The position numbers and the translations under genes are program-made. From Lautropia mirabilis (GTDB lineage Bacteria > Pseudomonadota > Gammaproteobacteria > Burkholderiales > Burkholderiaceae_E), in assembly GCF_900637555.1 (NCBI RefSeq), contig NZ_LR134378.1, positions 816,001 to 880,000 of the forward strand: a stretch of DNA of 64,000 bases, given 5' to 3'. The notes under the pieces are model-generated. The model worked only from the letters and a program-made list of their open reading frames with translations, made no database searches and was not told the origin of the DNA. Below, one piece after another: positions 33,633 through 44,174 of the stretch. The first letter of the stretch is position 1; each line of letters starts with the position of its first letter.

Positions 33633-35801
33633 ATGACGGCTGCAAGCAGCTACGAAGCTTCCGATACGGGCGTGTCGGATGACGACAAACCGGGGCTGGA
33701 CTACCACGCGCTGAACGCGATGCTGAACCTGTACGACGCGGACGGGAACATCCAGTTCGAGGCCGATCGTCGTGCGGCGCGCCAGTACTTCCTGCAGCAC
33801 GTCAACCAGAACACGGTGTTCTTCCACAACCTGGATGAGAAGCTGCGCTATCTGGTGGACGAAGGCTATTACGATGCCGAAGTGCTTGACCAGTACTCGC
33901 GCAATTTCCAGCGCCATATCTGGGACGAGGCCTACAGCCGGAAGTTCCGCTTCCCCACCTTCCTGGGGGCCTTCAAGTACTACACCTCCTACACGCTGAA
34001 AACGCGCAACGGCCAGCGTTATCTGGAGCGCTTCGAAGATCGTGTGGTGATGGTGGCACTGACGCTGGCACGCGGCGACGAGCAGCTGGCGCTGCGTTTC
34101 ATGGACGAGATCATCGGCGGTCGATTCCAGCCGGCTACGCCCACCTTCCTAAACGCCGGCAAGAAGAGCCGGGGTGAGCTGATCTCGTGCTTCCTGCTGC
34201 GCGTGGAAGACAACATGGAGAGCATCGGGCGTGCCATCAATTCGGCACTGCAGCTCTCCAAGCGGGGCGGTGGCGTGGCGCTGATGCTTACCAACCTGCG
34301 TGAGCTGGGAGCGCCCATCAAGGGTATCGAGAACCAGTCCTCCGGCGTGGTTCCGGTGATGAAGCTGCTGGAAGATTCGTTCTCGTATGCCAACCAGCTG
34401 GGTGCGCGGCAGGGCGCCGGTGCGGTGTACCTGAATGCCCACCATCCGGACATCCTGCGCTTCCTGGACACCAAGCGCGAGAATGCCGACGAGAAGATCC
34501 GCATCAAGACGCTGTCGCTGGGCGTGGTGATTCCGGACGTGACCTTCGAGCTGGCCAAGCGCAATGCCGACATGTACCTGTTCTCGCCGCATGACGTGGA
34601 AAAGGTCTACGGCAAGGCTTTCTCGGAAATTTCCGTCACCGAGAAATACGACGAGATGGTGGGGGACAAGCGCATCCGCAAGAAGAAGATCAACGCCCGC
34701 GAGTTCTTCCAGACGCTGGCCGAGATCCAGTTCGAGAGCGGCTATCCCTACATCATGTTCGAGGACACGGTGAACGCGGCCAACCCCATCGAGGGGCGCA
34801 TCACCATGTCCAACCTGTGTTCGGAAATCCTGCAGGTCAACGAGGCGTCCACCTTCAACGATGATCTGAGCTATCGCCATCTGGGCACCGACATTTCCTG
34901 CAACCTGGGGTCGCTGAACATTGCAGCTGCCATGGATGGCCCGGATCTGGGCGCAACGGTGGAAGCGGCGGTGCGCGCGCTGACGGCCGTCTCGGAAATG
35001 TCGGCCATCGACAGCGTGCCTTCGGTGCGGCGTGGCAACGACGAGGCCCATGCGGTGGGACTGGGGCAGATGAACCTGCACGGCTTCCTGGCGCGTGAGC
35101 GCATTCATTACGGCAGCCCGGAAGGCATTGATTTCACCCGCGTGTACTTTGCCACGGTGGCCTACCACGCGCTGCGCGCTTCCAACCTGCTGGCCCAGGA
35201 AAAAGGCAGCACCTTCGTGGGGTTTGATCGGTCGAAGTACGCCGACGGCAGCTTCTTCGAGAAATACGTGACGCGCGACTGGCTGCCCGAGACCGAAACG
35301 GTACGGGAGCTGTTTGCGCGGATGGACGTGACGCTGCCCACGCGTGAGGACTGGGCAGCGTTGCGCGAGGCGGTGATGAAGCACGGTCTTTACAACCGCA
35401 ACCTTCAGGCCGTGCCGCCTACGGGCTCCATCAGCTACATCAACCATTCCACGTCATCCATCCATCCGATCGTCTCGAAGGTGGAGATCCGCAAGGAAAG
35501 CAAGATCGGGCGCGTGTACTACCCGGCACCGTTCATGACGAACGACAACCTGGAGTACTACCGGGATGCCTACGAGATCGGTCCGGAACCGCTGATCGAC
35601 ACCTATGCCGCGGCCACCGAGCATGTGGACCAGGGCCTGTCGCTCACGCTCTTCTTCCCGTCGGACGCCACCACGCGCGACATCAACCGGGCACAGATCT
35701 ACGCCTGGAAGAAGGGCATCAAGACCATCTATTACGTGCGGCTGCGCCAGGCGGTGCTGGAAGGGACCGAGGTGCAGGGTTGCGTGTCCTGCGCATTGTG
35801 A
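33633..35801 (+). CDS. nrdE: Class Ib ribonucleoside-diphosphate reductase, alpha subunit
   Basis: 722 aa from the ATG at 33633, with GGGAGAG upstream (a slightly longer frame starts at 33615). Reduces ribonucleoside diphosphates. The ten-stranded barrel carries the redox Cys in [10 protein letters not shown], the radical Cys and Glu in [12 protein letters not shown], and the radical-transfer region [20 protein letters not shown]. The C-terminal tail CVSCAL holds the shuttle cysteines reduced by NrdH. The N-terminus lacks a full ATP-cone, as in NrdE. It follows nrdI after 152 bp and precedes nrdF. Confidence 0.95.
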   Translation: MTAASSYEASDTGVSDDDKPGLDYHALNAMLNLYDADGNIQFEADRRAARQYFLQHVNQNTVFFHNLDEKLRYLVDEGYYDAEVLDQYSRNFQRHIWDEAYSRKFRFPTFLGAFKYYTSYTLKTRNGQRYLERFEDRVVMVALTLARGDEQLALRFMDEIIGGRFQPATPTFLNAGKKSRGELISCFLLRVEDNMESIGRAINSALQLSKRGGGVALMLTNLRELGAPIKGIENQSSGVVPVMKLLEDSFSYANQLGARQGAGAVYLNAHHPDILRFLDTKRENADEKIRIKTLSLGVVIPDVTFELAKRNADMYLFSPHDVEKVYGKAFSEISVTEKYDEMVGDKRIRKKKINAREFFQTLAEIQFESGYPYIMFEDTVNAANPIEGRITMSNLCSEILQVNEASTFNDDLSYRHLGTDISCNLGSLNIAAAMDGPDLGATVEAAVRALTAVSEMSAIDSVPSVRRGNDEAHAVGLGQMNLHGFLARERIHYGSPEGIDFTRVYFATVAYHALRASNLLAQEKGSTFVGFDRSKYADGSFFEKYVTRDWLPETETVRELFARMDVTLPTREDWAALREAVMKHGLYNRNLQAVPPTGSISYINHSTSSIHPIVSKVEIRKESKIGRVYYPAPFMTNDNLEYYRDAYEIGPEPLIDTYAAATEHVDQGLSLTLFFPSDATTRDINRAQIYAWKKGIKTIYYVRLRQAVLEGTEVQGCVSCAL

Positions 35802-35814
35802 GCGCCGCCGTGCG

Positions 35815-35836
35815 CCGCGAAGGGAAGCCTTCGCGG
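35815..35836 (+). other. Intercistronic hairpin between nrdE and nrdF
   Basis: A perfect 9-bp stem (ccgcgaagg / ccttcgcgg) with a GAAG loop lies 13 bp after the nrdE stop. There is no T-tract. It is likely an mRNA processing or stability element within the operon rather than a terminator. Confidence 0.45.
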
Positions 35837-35839
35837 TGA

Positions 35840-36871
<1,032 letters not shown>

Positions 36872-36935
36872 ACTTTGCTTTTCGGTCCGGTTCCTGCGTC
36901 GATGCGATTTCTGCGCCTGAGACCCGGACCCTGCC

Positions 36936-36968
36936 GGAATCCCGTTCGCCCTTCATGACCGGGATTCC
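36936..36968 (+). terminator. Hairpin after nrdF
   Basis: ggaatcccg (36936-36944) pairs with cgggattcc (36960-36968). A weak T-content follows (gtttgcc). It is a probable end of the nrd transcript. A -10-like TATAGT near 37051-37056 probably serves the next gene. Confidence 0.4.
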
Positions 36969-37089
36969 GTTTGCCACGCTTGCGTGGACTGTTGCTGGTG
37001 CGGGCCAGGTAGTGCCGCCAGTCCAGTCATGGTCGACAGCCTCTCCTTGAGTTAGGTATAGTCCGTCAAGGGAGCGAGAGGAGCACGCC

Positions 37090-37980
37090 ATGACCACCAA
37101 TTTCTTCACCCATGCGCGTCTGGCGCATGGCTACTGGCGGGCGCACGAATGGGGGCTGGATGATCAAGGCTTCCTGCGCATGATCCATCAGGCGCTGGCG
37201 CTGGGCATTCGGGTCTTCGACCATGCCGCCTGTTATGGGGGCTTCACCACCGAGGAGATGTTCGGACGCGGGCTGGCGCTGGAGCCTTCACTGCGCGAAC
37301 AGATGTGCATCGTCAGCAAGTGCGGCATCCTGTTTCCCAACAAGGCGCTGCCGTGGATGAAGGCCAAGCATTACGACAATTCCAGAAAGCACATCGTCTG
37401 GTCGGCCGAGCGTTCGGTGCGAAGCCTGCAGTGCGGTTATCTGGATCTGCTGCTCATCCATCGTCCCTCGCCGTGCGCCAATCCGGAAGAGATTGCAGGG
37501 GCGTTCGATGAGCTGCGCCGGCGGGGGCTGGTGCGGCGCTTCGGGGTGTCCAATTTCCCGGTGCCCAAGTTCCGGATGCTGCAATCGTATCTGGCCGAGC
37601 CCCTGCTGACGAACCAGATCGAGGCCTCGCCGCTGCATCTGAATGCCTTCGATGACGGGACGATCGATCTGGCCTTGCGGATGCGCATCCGGCCGATGGC
37701 GTGGTCACCGCTGGCCGGCGGGCGGCTCTTCGATGCGACGGATGCCCGCAGCGTGCGGGTGGCCGAGGCCCTGCGGGCGGTGGGTGCGCCGCAGGGTGAG
37801 GAACGGCTGGACGTACTGGCGCTGGCCTGGCTGATGGCGCATCCGGCGTCCATCATGCCGGTGGTGGGCTCGGGCAACCCGGCTCGGCTGCGGGCTGCCG
37901 CCGAGGCGGTGCGCGTGAAGTTCTCCGAGGCGGACTGGATCAGTGTCTATGCTGCCTCGCAGGGGCACGAGGTGCCCTAG
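37090..37980 (+). CDS. Aldo/keto reductase (YdhF-like)
   Basis: 296 aa, starting at an ATG with AGGAG 9 bp upstream. NADPH-dependent (beta/alpha)8 barrel. The catalytic Asp and Tyr are in RVFDHAACYGGFTTEEMFG, the Lys is in CIVSKCGI, and the His position is in LLLIHRPSP. The cofactor-binding part is MPVVGSGNPARLRAAAEA. It is of the YdhF-type AKR subgroup with unknown physiological substrate. Its stop codon directly abuts the stop of the convergent PepSY gene (37981), with no terminator between. Confidence 0.88.
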   Translation: MTTNFFTHARLAHGYWRAHEWGLDDQGFLRMIHQALALGIRVFDHAACYGGFTTEEMFGRGLALEPSLREQMCIVSKCGILFPNKALPWMKAKHYDNSRKHIVWSAERSVRSLQCGYLDLLLIHRPSPCANPEEIAGAFDELRRRGLVRRFGVSNFPVPKFRMLQSYLAEPLLTNQIEASPLHLNAFDDGTIDLALRMRIRPMAWSPLAGGRLFDATDARSVRVAEALRAVGAPQGEERLDVLALAWLMAHPASIMPVVGSGNPARLRAAAEAVRVKFSEADWISVYAASQGHEVP

Positions 37981-39585
37981 TCACTGTGTCGCCTGACCCT
38001 TCCGGTTCAGCAGCTGGCGGCGACGGGTCTTGATGCCCAGGCGTTTGGTGCCAATCCAGATGCCGGTAGCCGAAAGGGCCAGGCCGCCCACGGCCAGCAC
38101 GAGCATGAGGATGTCCCAGAGCGGACGGCGGTGCAGTAGTGGCACCAGATCCCAGCTGTGCATGAGGAAGAACAGCCATCGTTCGACGCGCTTATGCTGG
38201 TTGAGCGTGTTCAGGACGGTGCCTGTGGCGGGATCGAGCTGAACCCAGGTCCGGTCGGGGTCGTCGAACTGCACGCGCCAGAACGGCAGGGGCTGAGGGT
38301 CGCCGCCACCCATCATGGTGTGGTCGGCGCGGGTGTAGTAGTAGAAGTCATATTCCTTCAGCTGCTCGATCCGGGGCGGGTGATCCGGCGTCAGGGCGTT
38401 GAGTGCGGCCGTCAGGTCCTGTTCTTTTACCTGGGTCGGCTTGCCGGTGACGGCATCCAGAACATGTGGGGTGCCGGTGGCCCCCAGAGCGAGGACCGTC
38501 GGCTTGCCCAGAATGGTTCTCCACTGCAGTTCGCGGACATCGCCCAGACCGTCACGGTGTGCAGACTCCAGAAGCACATGGGGAATCATGGGGGCCTGTG
38601 CCGGGTCCAGCTGCAGGCTGCTGATGCTTTCGGTTTCCAGGGCGGCGTGGGGGCTCTTGAACAGGCCCCACGGGCGCATGGACATGAGCCCGCTGAAGAT
38701 CCAGGTGAGGGTGGTCAGCGCAAAGAAGAGGCCCACGATGTGATGCCAGCGCATGACGCCGGGCTGGAACGGCGAGCGCGAACCGCTGCGGTAGGGGCGC
38801 GAGAAACGCCAGCGCAGGATGCCGACAATGCCGCCGGTGAGCGCCACCAGAACCCCGATGGTGGCCAGCCAGATGACGATGGTGGGCCACCAGGCGTCGA
38901 AGCTGCCGCCCCGGAACATGTACAGCCAGTGCAGCCACGTGCCCACGTAGTCGAGGGCGCGTTCGGTGTGGGGCGCGTCGCGCACCACTTCACCGGTGGT
39001 GCCGGCGATGTAGAGCAGCGTCCGGTCGGCGTCGGGCAGCTGCACCTTGTGCAGCGGACGGTAGGGGTCCAGGCTGCGGCTGTGGGTGTGGGGGTCCTCG
39101 TCGATGGTGCCTTCGTAGGTGAGTGCCGGCTGGGCCTGGTCCGGCTTTGACGTCGGGGCACTTTCGGATGTCGGATGGCCATCGTGCTGCAGGTAGGTCC
39201 GTGCGCTGGCCAGGACCACGTCCTGGGTGGCTGCTGGCAGCCGGCGTCCGGTGTGGGCATCCACGGCAACCGCCGTCTCTTCGTCATCCGGCCCGCTCTG
39301 CAGCAGGGCGGTGTAGATGGGCTGGCCGGCGCGGCTGGCGGTCAGCCGAAGATCGGACACGGGGCCATTGATGCCTGCCATGCCGAAGGCCTGGCGCGGG
39401 GACAGCAACGGTGCGTCGGCATCCAGCGTGGGCAGGTGCTGCAGCCGTTCGGCATGGGTGAGCTTGGGATAGCCCACGTACATCATCACCATGCCGGAGA
39501 CGAACCAGGTCAGAAAGAACAGACAGAGGCCGATGCCCAGCCAGCGGTGGGTAAGCAGCAGCCAGCGTTTGATGGGAATGTTCAT
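37981..39585 (-). CDS. PepSY-associated membrane protein, iron-uptake cluster (distal copy)
   Basis: 534 aa with four predicted membrane helices: one near the N-terminus (LGIGLCLFFLTWFVSGMVMM), two central (IVIWLATIGVLVALTGGIVG, then the HHIVGLFFALTTLTWIFSGL block) and one near the C-terminus. Periplasmic PepSY segments lie between. This architecture is that of PepSY_TM proteins found beside TonB receptors and thought to act in ferric-siderophore reduction or uptake. It lies 126 bp downstream of the TonB receptor gene and is a paralogue of the protein at 42458-44113; the LDPYRPLHKVQLPDADRTLL and FRGGSFDAWW blocks are shared in near form. Confidence 0.8.
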   Translation of the reverse strand: MNIPIKRWLLLTHRWLGIGLCLFFLTWFVSGMVMMYVGYPKLTHAERLQHLPTLDADAPLLSPRQAFGMAGINGPVSDLRLTASRAGQPIYTALLQSGPDDEETAVAVDAHTGRRLPAATQDVVLASARTYLQHDGHPTSESAPTSKPDQAQPALTYEGTIDEDPHTHSRSLDPYRPLHKVQLPDADRTLLYIAGTTGEVVRDAPHTERALDYVGTWLHWLYMFRGGSFDAWWPTIVIWLATIGVLVALTGGIVGILRWRFSRPYRSGSRSPFQPGVMRWHHIVGLFFALTTLTWIFSGLMSMRPWGLFKSPHAALETESISSLQLDPAQAPMIPHVLLESAHRDGLGDVRELQWRTILGKPTVLALGATGTPHVLDAVTGKPTQVKEQDLTAALNALTPDHPPRIEQLKEYDFYYYTRADHTMMGGGDPQPLPFWRVQFDDPDRTWVQLDPATGTVLNTLNQHKRVERWLFFLMHSWDLVPLLHRRPLWDILMLVLAVGGLALSATGIWIGTKRLGIKTRRRQLLNRKGQATQ

Positions 39586-39711
39586 GGGGGCAATGGGGCG
39601 AATGGGGTGAATGTCGAGACCCGTGGGTGATCGCCAGGGCCTGCATGAAGGGGGCAGGAGTCTGCCGGCCCCCGGCCCGGGGGCCGGGGGAATGACCGAA
39701 GGCTGCTTGTG

Positions 39712-41823
39712 TCAGAAGCGATGGTCGATGGTGAACAGCACGCGACGTGATTCGCCGACGAACCACTGTTTCTCGTTGTAGTAGACGGTGCTGTAGTAGT
39801 GGCGGTTGAAGATGTTGTGCCCATGCAGCGCCAGGGTGGTGGCGTCGGAGGGCTGCCATTTCAGGGCCACATCCGCCGTGGTGTAGGCGGGCAGCGTCAG
39901 GTCGTTGGCCCGGTTGGCGTAGCGCTTGCCGACGTGGCGGGCACCGCCGGACAGCGTCCATTGCGGGTGCATCTGCCAGCTCAGCCACAGGTTGGCCAGT
40001 CGTTCGGGCACATCGGGCGGGGTCTTGCCATTGCGCGAGACGATGGCCCCATCGACGGCGTCGTTGAAGTCGTCGTAACGGGCACGCAGGAAGGTGGCGT
40101 CCGCGTCGAGCCTCAAGGTGGAGGACAGTGCCAGCGACAGGGTGCCTTCGATGCCGCGAGAGCTCTGCTTGCCGACCTGGATGCTGTTCTCGGGGTTGGC
40201 CGGGTCACGGCTCTGCAGGTTGTGCTTGGTGATGTTGTAGGCGGCCAGGGTCCATTCGCCACGCTGCTGGGGCAGCGACTGCTTGATGCCCACTTCGATC
40301 TGGCGGCCGATGGTCATGTCGGCCTTGGCGCCGCTGGCGCTCATCATCAGCGGGGAGGTGGAGGGGTCGGCGGCCCGGCTGTGCTGCGCGTAGACGGACA
40401 GGGTCGGGGTCAGCGCATAGACAGCGCCCAGGCGGTGGCCGGTGCTGTTCCAGGTGCGGCTGAAGACGCGGTTCCCGGTGATCAGGTCGTCACGGCGGAT
40501 GCGGGCGCGGTCATGGCGCAGGCCTGCCACGAGCGACAGCTGCCCGGTGACGGCCAGCCGATCCTCGACAAACAGGGCGTACTGGTCGGCGGTGTTCCGG
40601 TAGCGGGGAATGAAGGGGAGATCGCTGTCGAAGAAGCCTGTCTCGGGAGACAGCAGGCTGACATAGCGCGGGTTGCCGGTGTAGGTGTTGTTGTCGTGCT
40701 GCAGGCTGCTGTGATTGAGGTCGAAGCCTGCCGAGACGGCGTTGTCCATGCCCAGCAGCTTGCCCTCGAAGGTCACGTCGGTGGTGTTGCCCGTCTGCTT
40801 CTGGTGGTGGCGGATGGCGGTGTCACCGGCCAGGCGGATCTGCTGGCGGGCCGCATCCCAGGTGTAGTTCTCGGCGTCGAACCACAGGCGATTGCTGCGG
40901 ATGTGATAGAGGCGGCTGCGCACGGCGATGTTGTCGCCGGGGGAACCCTGCAGCGTCAGTTCGCTCCAGTGGTCACGGAAGGTGATGCGGGCGTCCTGGA
41001 CGTTGTAGTTGGTGCGGTGCAGGGCTTCCAGCGGCTTTCCGTCGATCAGCGGGACGCCGAAGTAGCGCATGGGCTTGTGGCGGCCTTCGGCGTGGCTCAG
41101 CTGCAATTGCCAGCGGGGCAGGAACTGCCATTGCAGGGCACCGGTCAGACCCTGGCTGCTGTGCTTGCCGCGGTCCACCCAGCCGTCACCGCGTTCGATG
41201 CTGGCGTCGAGCCGGTAGGCCAGGTGTTCGCTGATCGAACCGCTGCTGTCGAAGTCCAGCGACCGCTGGCCCCGGTTGCCGATGCCCGCGCGGACTTCGT
41301 GACGGATTGCGCCGTGGCGCGGCTTGCGCGGGATGACGTTGACGACGCCGCCGATGGCGCCATCACCGTCGACGACGGAGGCCGGGCCCCGGAGGACTTC
41401 GATCCGTTCGACGGCCCAGGCGTGGAAGGGATAGCTGACGCCGAGGCCGCCGTACTGGCGCACGCCGTCGTAGAGCTGCATGACGGAGCTGCTTCCGGTG
41501 AAACCCCGCACCGAGAGGTCGCTGCCGCTGTTGCCCGGATGGGCCAGACTGCTGAAGCCGGGCGCGCGTGCGGTGGCTTCGTTGACGGTAGTGTCGCCGC
41601 GTGCATCGATCCGTTCGCGGGAGATCACGTCGACGCTGGCCGGGGTGTTCTGGATGGACAACCCCAGGCGGGATCCGGCAGATGCGGCCTGTTGAAGTCC
41701 TTCCTGCTGGGCCGGGCGCACGGTGACGGGATCCAGGGACTGGATGGCGTGCGCTGGCAGGACGGGCAGCAACAGCAGCGCGGGCATGACGAAGGGTTTG
41801 ATGGGAAGACGCGGAATGCTCAT
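39712..41823 (-). CDS. TonB-dependent siderophore receptor
   Basis: 703 aa. The signal peptide ends AHA-IQ and a TonB-box-like DPVTVRP follows at the mature N-terminus. The plug domain (about 45-165) contains the RERIDARGDTTVNEAT and SVRGFTGSSSVMQLYDGVRQ blocks, with IEVLRGPASVVDGDGAIGGV at its end. The 22-strand barrel ends VLFTIDHRF with a terminal Phe. No N-terminal signalling domain, so it is not a FecA-type transducer. It imports a ferric chelate whose identity cannot be told. It sits between a DUF2946 gene and a PepSY membrane-protein gene on the same strand. Confidence 0.9.
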   Translation of the reverse strand: MSIPRLPIKPFVMPALLLLPVLPAHAIQSLDPVTVRPAQQEGLQQAASAGSRLGLSIQNTPASVDVISRERIDARGDTTVNEATARAPGFSSLAHPGNSGSDLSVRGFTGSSSVMQLYDGVRQYGGLGVSYPFHAWAVERIEVLRGPASVVDGDGAIGGVVNVIPRKPRHGAIRHEVRAGIGNRGQRSLDFDSSGSISEHLAYRLDASIERGDGWVDRGKHSSQGLTGALQWQFLPRWQLQLSHAEGRHKPMRYFGVPLIDGKPLEALHRTNYNVQDARITFRDHWSELTLQGSPGDNIAVRSRLYHIRSNRLWFDAENYTWDAARQQIRLAGDTAIRHHQKQTGNTTDVTFEGKLLGMDNAVSAGFDLNHSSLQHDNNTYTGNPRYVSLLSPETGFFDSDLPFIPRYRNTADQYALFVEDRLAVTGQLSLVAGLRHDRARIRRDDLITGNRVFSRTWNSTGHRLGAVYALTPTLSVYAQHSRAADPSTSPLMMSASGAKADMTIGRQIEVGIKQSLPQQRGEWTLAAYNITKHNLQSRDPANPENSIQVGKQSSRGIEGTLSLALSSTLRLDADATFLRARYDDFNDAVDGAIVSRNGKTPPDVPERLANLWLSWQMHPQWTLSGGARHVGKRYANRANDLTLPAYTTADVALKWQPSDATTLALHGHNIFNRHYYSTVYYNEKQWFVGESRRVLFTIDHRF

Positions 41824-41937
41824 GATGGGCTCTGCCGAAAGGCAAGGTACCGGCGCACGGGCAGGGGGCGGCCGGTGGGGGCAAGGATGACTGCGCGACG
41901 GGGATCGGTCGCTGCGGGGGATCGCTTCGTGCCGCGA

Positions 41938-42327
41938 TCAGGCAGGCATCAATGCGGCAGGGGGTCCGCGAGAGTCGTAGTGGAGGGTGAGGCCAGCCGT
42001 GTGGCCATGCGTGGTGACGGCGTGCAGGACGTGCCGCCATGCCGTGGAAGAAGGAAAGACCTGCGCCGGTGCCAGGGCCAGCATGGGGCTGGACAGGCAG
42101 AACGGGCAACAGCGTGCGTCTGCGGGTGGGGCGGAAGGGTCATCGGAATCGTCGGTCGAGAGGACGATTCGGGTGAAGCCGCCATTGCCGTGACAGAGGA
42201 TGACGGTTTCGACATCGCCGGCCGGGATGCGCTGCACCAGCGGCGACAGCAGGGAAGACGCGAGGGCCACGAGCAGCCACGCCAGGATGGCGGTGTGGAA
42301 TCTCGATGGGCGCCTGCGGAAGTCCAT
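41938..42327 (-). CDS. DUF2946-family membrane-anchored protein
   Basis: 129 aa. One N-terminal hydrophobic segment (AILAWLLVALASSLLSPL) is followed by a short periplasmic tail with the pattern ILCHGNGG...RCCPFCLSS typical of DUF2946 proteins, and later His residues (TTHGHTAG). The Cys/His spacing suggests metal binding, but no activity is established. It lies just upstream of the TonB receptor on the same strand. The 130-bp gap before it (42328-42457) is AT-rich and probably holds the cluster promoter; no clear Fur box was found. Confidence 0.65.
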   Translation of the reverse strand: MDFRRRPSRFHTAILAWLLVALASSLLSPLVQRIPAGDVETVILCHGNGGFTRIVLSTDDSDDPSAPPADARCCPFCLSSPMLALAPAQVFPSSTAWRHVLHAVTTHGHTAGLTLHYDSRGPPAALMPA

Positions 42328-42457
42328 GAACGGCTTGTTGTTGGCGTTGACTGTCTCTGTATGTGATTATGTATCAGGGTGCCAACGATACGCCGGAGGA
42401 GCCGGATTTTCTTGCAATTGAATTGTTTTGGCTCAAATGTGAAGGACTTTGATGCGG

Positions 42458-44113
42458 TCACTGCTGCTTTCGGCGCAGCAGCCGCCAGCGGCGGGTCTTG
42501 ATGTGCAGGCGATGACCGGCGATCCAGATGCCGGTGGCGGACAGAGCCAGGCCGCCCGCAGCCAGCACGAGCATCACGATGTCCCACAGGGGCCGGTTCT
42601 GCAGCAGCGGCAGCCAGTCCCAGCTGTGCAGCAGGGCAAAGAGCCAGCGTTCGGCACGCTGGTAGCTGTCCATTTCGTTCAGGACCTGGCCGGTGGTGGG
42701 GTCGATGTGCAGCCAGGTCTGGTTGGGATCATCGTAGCGCACGCGCCAGATGGGCAGCGGATGTGGCTTGCGCCCGCCGCCCATGGTGTGCTCGGCACGA
42801 CTGTAGTAGTAGAAGTCGTCCTGCCGGAGGATGTCGATGCGTGGCGGGTAGCCGGGCTGCAGCGTGAAGAGGGCGCTTCGGAGGCGTTCCGGCTCCAGGG
42901 TGTAGGGCTTGCCGGTGCGGGCCGACAGCAGGAGGGACTGGTCCGCATTCCCGGGGGGCACCTCGTGTGTCCGGACGGCCTTCACCCGTGTCTTGCCCAG
43001 GAGGGTGTGCCATTGCAGTTCACGCACGGGCGTGGTGGTGCTGGCGAGCAGGGCTTGCGGGGTGGCGGTGGCGTGTGATGGCTGGATGTCCGGGCTGCTG
43101 ATTCTCCGGGCGTCGATGATGCTGTCATCGGCCTCGAAGATGTCCCAGGGGTTCATGGACATCAGGCCGCTGAAGATCCAGGTGAAGGTGGTCAGCGCAA
43201 AGATCAGGCCGAGGATGTGGTGCCAGCGCAGTGCGCCGGGGGCGAAGGGCGAGCGGGAGCCGCTGCGGTAGGGGCGGGAGAAGCGCCAGCGGATGATGCC
43301 GGACAGGAAGCCGCTGATGACGGACACGATGCCGATGACGGAGAGCCAGATGATCAGCTCGGTCCAGTCGATGGCCGTGTCGCGGAACAGGTAGAGCCAG
43401 TGCAGCCAGGCGCCCAGGTAGTTGAAACCCCGTTCCAGCCGCGGGGCGTCGCGCACCACTTCGCCGGTGGTGCCGGAAATGTAGAGCAGTGTCTGGTCGG
43501 CGTCGGGCAGCAGCACCTTGTGCAGCGGCCGGTGCAGGTCCATGGCCTTGCTGTGGGTGTGGGCGTCTTCGACCGTGATGCCCTGATACAGGGGTTTGCC
43601 TGGCGTGTCTTGCGCGGTGGCGGGGGATGGCTGCCGGGGGCTGGTTGCAGGCCGGATGGTGGATGATGACGTGGGCGACAGGCCACCCTGTTCCAGATAG
43701 ATTTGCGCGCTGGCCAGAGCCGTGGCGGGATCGGTGGGGGGCAACAGGGCGCCGGTGCGGGCATCGAGGGCCACCAGGCGAGGCTCGGGCCGGGGGGCGT
43801 CCGGTGCGGACAGGGTGTCAGTGCGGATCTGAGCGATGTAGACGGGCAGTCCGGCGCGGGCGTTGGCCAGCCGAAGGTCGGTGACGGTGCCGTGGATGCC
43901 GGCCTTTCGGAAGGCGTCGGCGGGTGAGAGCAGGGGCTGGCTGGCTTCCAGCGGCGGCAGATGTTCAAGCCGTTCCTGCCAGGTGAGCTTGGGATGGCCC
44001 ACGTACATCATCACCACGCCCGACAGGAACCACAGGAAGAACAGCAGGCATGTGCCGATGCCCAGCCAGCGGTGGCCGAGCAGGATCCAGCGTTTGATGC
44101 GGGAGAGGTTCAT
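42458..44113 (-). CDS. PepSY-associated membrane protein, iron-uptake cluster (proximal copy)
   Basis: 551 aa from the ATG at 44113 (MNLSRIKRWILLGHRWLG); the longer frame upstream overlaps another gene and has no family match. Same plan as the protein at 37981-39585: an N-terminal helix with WFLSGVVMMYVGHPKLTW, central helices with SVISGFLSGIIRWRFSRPYR and WHHILGLIFALTTFTWIFSG, and a C-terminal helix. The two paralogues bracket the DUF2946 and receptor genes. It probably handles ferric-siderophore reduction or transport energy in the inner membrane; this is inferred from family context. It begins 61 bp after the GTPase gene on the same strand. Confidence 0.78.
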   Translation of the reverse strand: MNLSRIKRWILLGHRWLGIGTCLLFFLWFLSGVVMMYVGHPKLTWQERLEHLPPLEASQPLLSPADAFRKAGIHGTVTDLRLANARAGLPVYIAQIRTDTLSAPDAPRPEPRLVALDARTGALLPPTDPATALASAQIYLEQGGLSPTSSSTIRPATSPRQPSPATAQDTPGKPLYQGITVEDAHTHSKAMDLHRPLHKVLLPDADQTLLYISGTTGEVVRDAPRLERGFNYLGAWLHWLYLFRDTAIDWTELIIWLSVIGIVSVISGFLSGIIRWRFSRPYRSGSRSPFAPGALRWHHILGLIFALTTFTWIFSGLMSMNPWDIFEADDSIIDARRISSPDIQPSHATATPQALLASTTTPVRELQWHTLLGKTRVKAVRTHEVPPGNADQSLLLSARTGKPYTLEPERLRSALFTLQPGYPPRIDILRQDDFYYYSRAEHTMGGGRKPHPLPIWRVRYDDPNQTWLHIDPTTGQVLNEMDSYQRAERWLFALLHSWDWLPLLQNRPLWDIVMLVLAAGGLALSATGIWIAGHRLHIKTRRWRLLRRKQQ

Positions 44114-44174
44114 CGTCGTCCATGGCCTGGTAGCCGGTGATGGATGGCGTGCCGGCCGGCGGCGGCGATGCCGT

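Noticed and set aside
39799-42366. 855-codon plus-strand open frame opposite the TonB receptor
   Set aside because: Low-complexity Gly/Val/Gln/Asp composition typical of antisense reading; the receptor on the minus strand is full length.
42328-42457. Fur box in the AT-rich gap of the iron cluster
   Set aside because: Some dyad-like AT sequences are present, but none matches the 19-bp consensus well enough to claim.
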